Below are positions 1-6,172 of a stretch of 11,333 bases of DNA, one piece after another (position 1 is the first letter of the stretch; the number at the start of each line of letters is the position of its first letter). The stretch is from Candidatus Acetothermia bacterium (lineage in GTDB: Bacteria > Bipolaricaulota > Bipolaricaulia > Bipolaricaulales > Bipolaricaulaceae). Location: contig PUMK01000265.1 in the NCBI GenBank assembly GCA_003551325.1, positions 1 to 11,333 on the forward strand, written 5' to 3'. The position numbers and the translations under genes were made by a program. Below the pieces are notes generated by a model that saw only the letters and a program-made list of their open reading frames with translations, was not told the origin of the DNA and did no database searches.

Positions 1-273
1 CATATCGTCGTCGTGCTGGAGAGGAACATCGCCCCGGCAAACCGAGACGTGGTGGGGGCATTCGTCGATTTCCTGTGGACCGAGGAGGCCCAACGGCTGT
101 TCGTAGAGCACGGCTTCCGCAGCGTGTACGAAGAGCTCGATGCCGAGAACCCGTTGTTCGGCCACATACCCGACCCCTTCCTCATCGCGGACTTCGGCGG
201 ATGGCGCGAAGCCAAGGCGAACATCGTGGACGCCATCTGGCGGGACCAAGTGCTTCGCGAGGTGGGCCGATGA
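1..273 (+). CDS. Sulfate-type ABC transporter periplasmic binding protein, C-terminal fragment
   Basis: The reading frame is open from the first base, so only the last 90 residues are visible and the start lies outside the window. The tail has the layout of sulfate/thiosulfate-binding proteins (Sbp/CysP family): a helix with FVDFLWTEEAQRLF, then GFRSV, then the near-terminal FGGW motif (residues about 66-69) followed by an Ala-rich helix, as in Sbp where FGGW precedes the last helix. The protein would capture an oxyanion in the periplasm and deliver it to the permease encoded next. Its stop overlaps the permease start (ATGA, 4 bases), so the two are co-translated. Sulfate is the likeliest ligand by family. 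Thiosulfate, molybdate or tungstate cannot be excluded because the ligand-contacting N-terminal part is missing. Confidence 0.8.
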   Translation, partial: HIVVVLERNIAPANRDVVGAFVDFLWTEEAQRLFVEHGFRSVYEELDAENPLFGHIPDPFLIADFGGWREAKANIVDAIWRDQVLREVGR

Positions 274-1082
274 ACCATCGCCGGAAGGGCAGCGCCTGGC
301 TCCCGGTGACCTTACTTCTCGTAGTGCTGCTGCCGCTCATCATCATGCCCATCGTGGCCATCTTCGTGTTTGCGGCACGGGGAGGCGTTAGCGGCTTCCT
401 CAACACGTTGGCCGAGCCGGATGTGCAGTTCGCGCTGCGATTCTCCCTCCTGATCGCCCTGGCCACAGCCCTTGTGAACCTCGTTTTGGGGACGTTCGCC
501 GCGTACGTGCTCACCAAGTACTCGTTCCGTGGCCGGGAGATGCTGACGATCCTCGTAAGCCTTCCCGTAGCCATGCCGCGGGTGGTTGTCGGCACGTCGC
601 TCCTCCTTCTCTGGGGGCCCATCGGGCTCATCGGCCGCGCGCTCGATCCGCTTGGACTCCAGCCGATGTTCGCCCCGTTCGGCATCGTGCTGGCGCACCT
701 GTTCGTCACCTTGCCGTACATGGTGAGCTCGGTACGGCCGGTGCTGGAGGAGCTCGAGGATACCTACGAGGAAGCGGCCTACACCATGGGTGCTGGTCGT
801 TGGAAGACCTTCCTGCACGTGATCCTCCCGGCACTCAAGGGAGGGCTGTTCTCCGGATCGCTGCTGACGTTCGCCCATTCGCTGGGCGAGTTTGGGGCGA
901 CGATCATGGTGAGCGGAAACCTACGGCTCAGAACGCAGACAGCGCCCTTGTACATCTTCGCTCAGTTCGAGGCAGGCAACATCGAGGCCGCCAATGCCGT
1001 GGCGGCGCTCCTGGCAACGATTTCGTTCGTCCTGTTCTTCGTGCTTCTCCGGCTCACCGGTTCACGACGGAGGCTAGCCTGA
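270..1082 (+). CDS. Sulfate/molybdate-type ABC transporter permease (CysW/CysT/ModB family)
   Basis: A 270-residue inner-membrane permease with about six hydrophobic segments (near residues 9-35, 57-82, 92-118, 134-155, 190-212 and 238-262). The cytoplasmic EAA coupling loop is clear: EEAAYTMGAGRW (167-178) followed by FLHVILP (181-187). This loop docks on the ATPase. I chose the ATG at 270 because it overlaps the upstream stop as ATGA, has AGGTGG just upstream, and opens with a short basic stretch (NHRRK) before the first membrane segment. The frame continues upstream, but that part is a shadow of the binding-protein gene. Classical sulfate importers use two different permeases (CysT and CysW). 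Only one lies between binding protein and ATPase here, so it either forms a homodimer as in ModB-type systems or its partner is encoded before the window. Confidence 0.88.
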   Translation: MNHRRKGSAWLPVTLLLVVLLPLIIMPIVAIFVFAARGGVSGFLNTLAEPDVQFALRFSLLIALATALVNLVLGTFAAYVLTKYSFRGREMLTILVSLPVAMPRVVVGTSLLLLWGPIGLIGRALDPLGLQPMFAPFGIVLAHLFVTLPYMVSSVRPVLEELEDTYEEAAYTMGAGRWKTFLHVILPALKGGLFSGSLLTFAHSLGEFGATIMVSGNLRLRTQTAPLYIFAQFEAGNIEAANAVAALLATISFVLFFVLLRLTGSRRRLA

Positions 1083-2959
1083 TGTCGATCGCACTCGTTG
1101 ACCTCACGAAACGCTACGATCACCTCGTGGTGCTCAGCCGTCTGACGCTGGAGATCGAAGAGGGCGAACTGTTCGTCCTCCTTGGGGGAAGCGGCAGCGG
1201 GAAGACAACCGTCCTGCGTATCATCGCCGGGCTCATCCTTCCCGATGAGGGGCGGGTCGAGCTAGGGGGACGGGACGTGACCTGGCTCCCTCCGCAGCAG
1301 CGGGATGTGGGGTTTGTGTTCCAAAACTATGCGCTCTTCCGGCACATGACCGTTGCGGATAACGTGGAGTTCGGGCTGCGTCTGCGGAAGATACGGCCGC
1401 CCGAGCGCCGAGCACGCCGCGATGAACTCCTGGAGCTCGTGGGACTGTCCGGCCTCGGTGATCGCCTGCCCCACCAGCTCTCCGGCGGTCAGCAGCAGCG
1501 GGTGGCCCTTGCCCGTGCACTCGCCTACCGACCCAAGGTGCTGCTTCTCGACGAACCGTTTGGCGCATTGGATGTGAAGATCCGCGGCCAGCTCCGCGAA
1601 AGCCTCAAAGGTGTTCAGCACAAACTCCGCGTGACGACTGTGCTTGTGACCCATGACCAGGAGGAGGCGTTCGAACTCGGAGACCGGATCGGCGTGATCG
1701 AGCGCGGCTGGCTCGTGGAGTCCGGTGCGCCCGAGGAGCTCTACCTGAGACCCAAGACCGAGTTCGCCGCAACGTTCGTCGGAGGGGGAAACGTCGTTGT
1801 CGGGAAGGCGGAACACGGACACATACGGCTCGGTACGACGGAACTCCCGATGCCTGCCGCGGCGCCCGCACACCCCGAGGGGGCGAACGTCCGGGTCCTG
1901 TTCCGGCCTGAGTCCGTGCTCGTCTCGCCGGATCCCTGGCCCGAGGATGCGCACGTCCATTGCCTGGGGGAAGGAACGGTCGGGCCACGCGTGTTCGCTG
2001 GGAGCGTACAACGGTTGAGGCTTCGGGTGCCTGGCTTGAGCGGGAGCCGGGCGTTGCGTCCCCGTCCCCGGTACGGAGAGGCAGAGACCATCATCGAGGC
2101 CGCGCGGCCCACCGTGGAGACAGATCGGGGAACGTTCGAGGAGGGCTCCCAGGTGTGGGTCGGCCTCGAAACGTACCATGTGCTCAACCCCGCGGGCCTC
2201 AAGCTTCTCGTCCTCAGCACCCATCCGTCAGGGGAGGATGCTCCTGCGGAGCAGGGCGTGCGTCTTGCCCACGCCGTTCACTGCCCGGGGACACTGCTCT
2301 CGGTGCTCGGGGAGCCCCAGCACGCAAGCCCCGCACGGGCAGCGCTCGATGCCCTGCGGCACCGCTGGCCGGAGGCTCATGCCCCGCAACTGGACGTTCG
2401 GGTGAGGGTAGGCCATCCGGCGAAGGAGGTACTAGAGGAGATCCAGCAAGCGCACAGCGAACTGGTCGTGGCAGGACGGAGTTCGGACGGAGGAATCGGA
2501 AGTATGGCTCGGGCCATCCTTCAAGACCTGAAGATCCCGGTGATGCTCGTTGGGGAACCTCGCCATGCCTTTCGCAGTCTCCTCATCTGTACGGCTGCCG
2601 GTGAGCCCGGGAAGAGCGACATCCGGTTCGCCGGGCGCCTCGCCGTGCGCTTGGGAGCAAAGGTGACCGTACTCCACGTACCCAGAGAAGAGGATCCGGC
2701 TGTCCGGGCGCGGGCAGAGCGTCACCTCGAGGCATCACGCGCCACGCTTGAGGCGTTGGGGGTGACGGTGACCACCGCCATCGGCACCCCGCCAGCGGTA
2801 GAACGGATCCTCGCCGTCGCCCGCGCTGAAGACCACGACCTCATCGTCATCGGTGCCCCGGCACCCCGCGATCCTGCACAGGTTCGCGGGCAGGACCTGG
2901 CCTCACGCATCGTTCTTGGTGCCGATCGCCCCGTCCTGATCGTCCCCATGACCGACTGA
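1082..2959 (+). CDS. Oxyanion ABC transporter ATPase (CysA-like) fused to two C-terminal universal stress protein (USP) domains
   Basis: A 625-residue protein. The ATG overlaps the permease stop by one base (TGATG) and has GGAGG 8 bases upstream. Residues 1-235 are a complete ABC ATPase: Walker A GGSGSGKT (35-42), Q-loop Q81, signature LSGGQ (133-137), Walker B LLLDEP with D157 and E158, switch H191. Residues about 236-370 look like the TOBE-type regulatory region of CysA/ModC ATPases. CysA proteins normally end here at about 350-370 residues. Residues about 373-494 and 497-623 instead resemble two USP (UspA-fold) domains: each has a leading beta strand (LLVLST; SLLICTA), a helix, a strand ending GTLLSV or VTVLHV, a late strand LVVAG or LIVIG, and a closing IPVMLV or RPVLIV. 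The USP nucleotide-binding glycines are only partly kept: GRSS...GS in the first, and no clear GS in the second. The ATPase part would energise oxyanion import. The USP pair is inferred to sense nucleotide or stress state, or to oligomerise. Confidence 0.9.
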   Translation: MSIALVDLTKRYDHLVVLSRLTLEIEEGELFVLLGGSGSGKTTVLRIIAGLILPDEGRVELGGRDVTWLPPQQRDVGFVFQNYALFRHMTVADNVEFGLRLRKIRPPERRARRDELLELVGLSGLGDRLPHQLSGGQQQRVALARALAYRPKVLLLDEPFGALDVKIRGQLRESLKGVQHKLRVTTVLVTHDQEEAFELGDRIGVIERGWLVESGAPEELYLRPKTEFAATFVGGGNVVVGKAEHGHIRLGTTELPMPAAAPAHPEGANVRVLFRPESVLVSPDPWPEDAHVHCLGEGTVGPRVFAGSVQRLRLRVPGLSGSRALRPRPRYGEAETIIEAARPTVETDRGTFEEGSQVWVGLETYHVLNPAGLKLLVLSTHPSGEDAPAEQGVRLAHAVHCPGTLLSVLGEPQHASPARAALDALRHRWPEAHAPQLDVRVRVGHPAKEVLEEIQQAHSELVVAGRSSDGGIGSMARAILQDLKIPVMLVGEPRHAFRSLLICTAAGEPGKSDIRFAGRLAVRLGAKVTVLHVPREEDPAVRARAERHLEASRATLEALGVTVTTAIGTPPAVERILAVARAEDHDLIVIGAPAPRDPAQVRGQDLASRIVLGADRPVLIVPMTD

Positions 2960-3034
2960 CAGCGCGGCGGCCTCTCCGGATACGATCGGCGCCCATAGGC
3001 GGCTCCGTTGCTCCCCTTCATGAGCGGGGCTGCG

Positions 3035-4498
3035 CTACCATGGGTCGGTTACCCTCCCCATGAACAGGATGCTGCCCGTGGCGCGATCACGAAGCAGGTA
3101 CACGAAGGGACGGTCCGCCCGGAACTCGACAGGCAACGGGGCCAGTGCCGACCGCTCGGCTACCACCACAGCGGTGGCCGCCGCTGCCTCGGTACCCTGC
3201 TCATCCACCTCCACGAACGCCTGGTGGATGACATCGTCGATCGCGAGATCGGAACGGCCAGCCATGGCCGAGAAGTCGGCCTGATGGGAGAAGGCCAGCG
3301 ACATCCCCATCGCGTTCAAGGTCTCGACAAGGGAGAAGCCGCTGCGAACGGTGAACTTAGGGAAGCGTACCGCAACCGGCTGTGTGTCGAGCGCGCCGAT
3401 CCATCGCGTGAGGTTCTCCATCGTGAGCTCGGCCTCGAGTTTGGGAAGCCCGATGTCCCGTCGTGGGAGCAACACCACCATCGATAGGTCCTCCCCCTCG
3501 TAGGGCATCTCCAACACCTGCAGCGCGTCGAACTCCGCGTAGGGGAAGGAGCCCTCCCGTGCCATCATGGAAACCTCGATGACGCGATCTTCCTGAAGAT
3601 AGAAGTCCGCCGTCGTTGTGCGCGCGGGCTCGAAGGGAAGCGCCCAGCCACCCTGGAAGTAGATGGCGTTGACGAGCACAAGACGTGTCAGCTCGTCCAA
3701 GACATTCGGGGACAGCAGTTCTGCGATGCGATCCCGCGTGATCTCGGCTACCCATGCGTTGATCGCCTTGCGGGCGGCCTCCGGGTCCGTGGTGTAGTCC
3801 ACTTCTCGAAGACCCGCGCCATAACGGCTACCGAGAAGCTCGAGGAACACCTCGCAGAAACCATACCCTTGCTGCCCCCACAACGCATTGGCCAGTGCGA
3901 GCTCGGCGTCACGCTGTTCGTCCTGAAGACGTTCCAGGAGAGCCTGGAAGGCGCTGTGAAGCCGCATCTCGGGAAGGGTGAAGCGCAGCACTTCAGCCAT
4001 CTCCATAGCGGTCTCTCCGAAGGCCCCGGCATAGGTCATCGCCAGCGCTGCGGAAATGCTGAACGGGGAGAACACGAGGTTCCCGTCCTCAGAACTCAGC
4101 TGCTGGTAGAGCGCCAGTGCAAACCCCGTGTTCCCGCGCACGAGTTCGGCGTGATCGTCCGGCGCGTCCGCTTCCTGGTGGATCGCCAGAAGCTCCACCG
4201 GTGTACCCCACATGTAGATGGTAAAGGTATCCGGCGAGGGTTCGGCGGTGAACGCGACCCGGAGACCATCCACCTTGAACACCTCATCCAGGTTCAGCGG
4301 AAGGTACGCTGCGCCGTCGTCGGCAACGATGCCGTAGAACCCCCCTGCGATTTCGAGGTAGCGCACCGTGCCCCACCCGGAGATCACCGCGTCACCGGCG
4401 TGCGCAGCGCTCACCACGGCTGCGCCTACCGTCAACACCACAAGAGTAATCAGCGTGACCCACATCCATCGCGTTCCCGCTCTACACACAGCCATCAC
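3035..4498 (-). CDS. Secreted serpin (serine protease inhibitor) with extra N-terminal domain
   Basis: A 487-residue protein. The N-terminus has Arg residues, a hydrophobic core (about 11-30) and an AHA-G cleavage-like site after residue 34, so it is exported. Residues about 40-106 form a small beta-rich domain with GGFYGIVADDG, YLPLNL and YMWGTPVEL, which I recognise only as a recurring uncharacterised module. Residues about 118-487 are a full-length serpin: NLVFSPFSISAALAM (140-154), LVNAIYFQGGW (275-285), and the C-terminal RPFVYLLRD...LFMGRV (463-482). The hinge EQGTEAAAAT (433-442) has the small residues of inhibitory serpins. Counting 17 from E433 puts P1-P1' at Arg449-Ser450, predicting trypsin-like targets. 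The start is GTG 4498 or ATG 4495, since an in-frame stop lies 15 bases upstream of the GTG. AAGGGG overlaps this start, so the choice is uncertain. The gene lies 74 bases downstream of dinB on the same strand. Confidence 0.92.
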   Translation of the reverse strand: MMAVCRAGTRWMWVTLITLVVLTVGAAVVSAAHAGDAVISGWGTVRYLEIAGGFYGIVADDGAAYLPLNLDEVFKVDGLRVAFTAEPSPDTFTIYMWGTPVELLAIHQEADAPDDHAELVRGNTGFALALYQQLSSEDGNLVFSPFSISAALAMTYAGAFGETAMEMAEVLRFTLPEMRLHSAFQALLERLQDEQRDAELALANALWGQQGYGFCEVFLELLGSRYGAGLREVDYTTDPEAARKAINAWVAEITRDRIAELLSPNVLDELTRLVLVNAIYFQGGWALPFEPARTTTADFYLQEDRVIEVSMMAREGSFPYAEFDALQVLEMPYEGEDLSMVVLLPRRDIGLPKLEAELTMENLTRWIGALDTQPVAVRFPKFTVRSGFSLVETLNAMGMSLAFSHQADFSAMAGRSDLAIDDVIHQAFVEVDEQGTEAAAATAVVVAERSALAPLPVEFRADRPFVYLLRDRATGSILFMGRVTDPW

Positions 4499-4572
4499 CC
4501 CTTGAAGCGATCACCCGCTGTCTGCGGGCACACCGATATACACACTTGCCGGGTACGGGGTTTCCCTGGAGG
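4499..4572 (-). other. Gap between dinB and the serpin gene
   Basis: The 74 bases separate two same-strand genes. Read on the minus strand they contain a small hairpin (CCCGC-AGACA-GCGGG, about 4514-4528) without a T-run, so it is not a convincing terminator. They also contain TATATC (4540-4535), which could be a -10 box, but no good -35 sits at the right distance. Whether the serpin is transcribed with dinB or from its own weak promoter cannot be decided from the sequence. Confidence 0.3.
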
Positions 4573-5841
4573 TTACGCGGGGACGCTGCTCCCAGGATGC
4601 GCCGCATCCGCCGCTTGGCGCGCCAGAGCGATCTCCTTCTGCCGGCCCATGCCACCCGTGGCTTGGGTGAGGACCCGGCAGGCATACACCGATCCCCGCC
4701 ATAGCGCCCCTTCCCCATAGCGGTCTCGGATACAGTCCATCGTCGCCTCCAAGCGCTCCCGGCGCCGTTGCACCGCGAGCAGTGGTCGTGGCACCTCGCC
4801 ACGGGGGATCACCGCACTCACCCGTACCCCAACCATGGTGGTCGCCTCCGGGAACCCCCCCTGCCGGTCGGCAAGGGCGAGCGCCGTGCGGAATATGATC
4901 TCTTCATCGTCGGTAGGAACCTCCAAGGCCCGTTGACCTCCCCGATGCCGCATGTGGGCATCCCGCAGATCCAGATGCACCACGCGACCGGCCAGTTCCT
5001 TGGCCCGGAGGCGGCGCCCGGTCCGCTCGCACAGGTACAAAAGCACGCTGCGTGCCCCTTCGGGATGACGCAGAACCGCGGGAACCGCGTGGGAGTGTCC
5101 GACGCTTTTGAGTTCGTGTTCTTTCCAGTATGGAATCAGCGCATTGGGATCCAACCCCCGTCCCCACAGGGCCAGCACAGCACCCATCACGCCAAAGCGC
5201 GCACGCAGGTATCCTTCCGAACAGCGGCCCAGATCGGCAAGCGTCCATATGCCCATGTGCGCGAGTCTGCGGCTGATACGCGGCCCAATACCGCACACCG
5301 CCTCCACCGGTGTACGTGCAAGCACCTGTGCCACATCCTGGGGTCGCGTCCAGTGCACACCGGTCGGCTTGGCCTCCTCCACAGCCAGCTTGGCCAAGAG
5401 CTTGTTGGGGGCAATGCCGATCGAGCAGGTGATCCAAGCTCCCAGCTCCGCGCGCAGGCGCTGCTGGATCTTGCGGGCAAGCGTCAGCGGACCGCCATGC
5501 CGGTCCACTTCTTGCGTGACGTCCATGAACACCTCGTCGATCGAGTACACCTCCACCATCGGGGTGTAGTCGATGAGCACGTCCAAAAAGCGCCGTGTGA
5601 TGGTCTCGTACTTGTCGGGGTCACCGGGAACAAACGTGATGTGGGGGCAAAGCTTGTGGGCCTCCCATGTTGTCATTCCCGCTCGGATGCCGTAGCGCTT
5701 GGCCTCCCGGGAGGCGGCGGCCACCACGGAGTGAATGTCGGGCCGACCGGAGACCACGATGGGCCGCCCACGCAGGGAGGGATCGGCCTGCTGCTCTACC
5801 GAAGCGAAGTAGGCATCCATGTCGATGTGCAGAATGATCAC
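4573..5841 (-). CDS. dinB: DNA polymerase IV (Y-family translesion polymerase)
   Basis: A 422-residue Y-family polymerase that copies past damaged template bases with low fidelity. The palm metal ligands are visible: D7 and D9 in HIDMDAYFASVE, and D102/E103 in VYSIDEVFMDVT. The steric-gate residue that excludes ribonucleotides aligns with F12. CSIGIAPNKLLAKLA (139-153) and a helix-hairpin-helix with CGIGPRISRRL (183-193) follow. The little-finger domain covers about 240-350, including LKSVGHSHAVP (244-254). I chose GTG 5841 because the conserved N-terminus begins right there and GGAGG lies about 10 bases upstream. The open frame continues to 6615, but that extension lies across the next gene and is not polymerase-like. 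The GTG overlaps the upstream stop by 4 bases. The roughly 35-residue C-terminal tail has no obvious beta-clamp-binding motif of the QLxLF type. Confidence 0.95.
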   Translation of the reverse strand: MIILHIDMDAYFASVEQQADPSLRGRPIVVSGRPDIHSVVAAASREAKRYGIRAGMTTWEAHKLCPHITFVPGDPDKYETITRRFLDVLIDYTPMVEVYSIDEVFMDVTQEVDRHGGPLTLARKIQQRLRAELGAWITCSIGIAPNKLLAKLAVEEAKPTGVHWTRPQDVAQVLARTPVEAVCGIGPRISRRLAHMGIWTLADLGRCSEGYLRARFGVMGAVLALWGRGLDPNALIPYWKEHELKSVGHSHAVPAVLRHPEGARSVLLYLCERTGRRLRAKELAGRVVHLDLRDAHMRHRGGQRALEVPTDDEEIIFRTALALADRQGGFPEATTMVGVRVSAVIPRGEVPRPLLAVQRRRERLEATMDCIRDRYGEGALWRGSVYACRVLTQATGGMGRQKEIALARQAADAAHPGSSVPA

Positions 5842-6101
5842 GGGCCATCGTCCTCCCACTGGATACCGTCCAAGAACCACCGCACCTTGGTCCCGTCGTA
5901 CCTCAGGCGCAGCAGGCTTCCACCGGCAGTAACGGAATACAAGAGGAGACGGGTGCTGCCCTCCCATCGTTCGTGGATCAGGTGAATGCTCTCCACGGGG
6001 AACGGGCGGCCCTGCCACCGGAGCCGTAGAGGCTTGGGGTAGGGGGCACGGGCCGGAAACAGGACCTCCATCTCCACAGGGTCGTCCACGGGGTGCAGCA
6101 C
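5838..6101 (-). CDS. Small DUF6504-like protein coupled to dinB
   Basis: An 87-residue protein beginning with GTG at 6101, with AGGAGG 5 bases upstream. Its stop shares the sequence GTGA with the dinB start (4-base overlap), so the two are translated together. The core resembles the small DUF6504 proteins often found beside dinB: a strand pattern RLRWQGRPFPVESI, a Trp in HERWEG, a strand RLLLYSVTAGGSLLRLRYD, and a closing VRWFLDGIQW. Charged and aromatic residues alternate as in a small beta barrel, and there is no signal peptide or membrane segment. The function is unknown. Coupling to dinB suggests a role in translesion synthesis or its control. The family name is from memory of the pattern, so I am moderately sure of the family and confident that it is a real gene. 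Confidence 0.75.
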   Translation of the reverse strand: MLHPVDDPVEMEVLFPARAPYPKPLRLRWQGRPFPVESIHLIHERWEGSTRLLLYSVTAGGSLLRLRYDGTKVRWFLDGIQWEDDGP

Positions 6102-6106
6102 AGCCG

Positions 6107-6112
6107 CCTCCT
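6107..6112 (-). promoter_or_regulatory. Ribosome binding site of the DUF6504-like gene
   Basis: AGGAGG on the minus strand, 5 bases before the GTG at 6101. It fixes the GTG as the start. The site directly abuts the inverted repeat at 6113-6139. Confidence 0.75.
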
Positions 6113-6139
6113 CTCGATAAAGCGTAGCACTTTATCGAG
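6113..6139. promoter_or_regulatory. Perfect inverted repeat, candidate operator of the DUF6504-dinB unit
   Basis: CTCGATAAAG (6113-6122) and CTTTATCGAG (6130-6139) are exact reverse complements, separated by 7 bases. The repeat ends one base before the ribosome binding site and its centre covers the best -10 candidate. It also lies 34 bases downstream of the EFR1 stop, but the minus-strand sequence after the right arm is GAGGAGG rather than a T-run, so it is not an intrinsic terminator. The layout fits binding of a dimeric repressor, for example a LexA-like or other damage-responsive regulator, because dinB is a typical target. The sequence does not match the well-known E. coli or Bacillus LexA boxes that I can recall. 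Confidence 0.6.
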
Positions 6140-6149
6140 CGTTGGTCAA
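6121..6149 (-). promoter_or_regulatory. Candidate sigma-70-type promoter for DUF6504-dinB
   Basis: On the minus strand TTGACC (6149-6144; 5 of 6 consensus bases) is followed after 17 bases by TACGCT (6126-6121; weak, 3 of 6). The -10 lies in the loop and inner arm of the inverted repeat, so a bound repressor would block it. The predicted transcript would begin near 6114 with a very short leader that still carries the AGGAGG site. Confidence 0.4.
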
Positions 6150-6172
6150 CGAGACACCGGGGTCCTCTCCAA

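Noticed and set aside
2960..3034. Possible bidirectional terminator between the ABC operon and the serpin
   Set aside because: Only short, competing stems are present (for example CCCC/GGGG with a 9-base loop), and no T-run follows on either strand.
4510..4545. Promoter for the serpin based on TATATC
   Set aside because: No -35 element stands at 16-18 bases and there is no proper extended -10, so it is mentioned only in the gap description.
6113..6139. Inverted repeat as an intrinsic terminator of EFR1
   Set aside because: The stem is good, but GAGGAGG follows instead of T residues. It fits an operator better.
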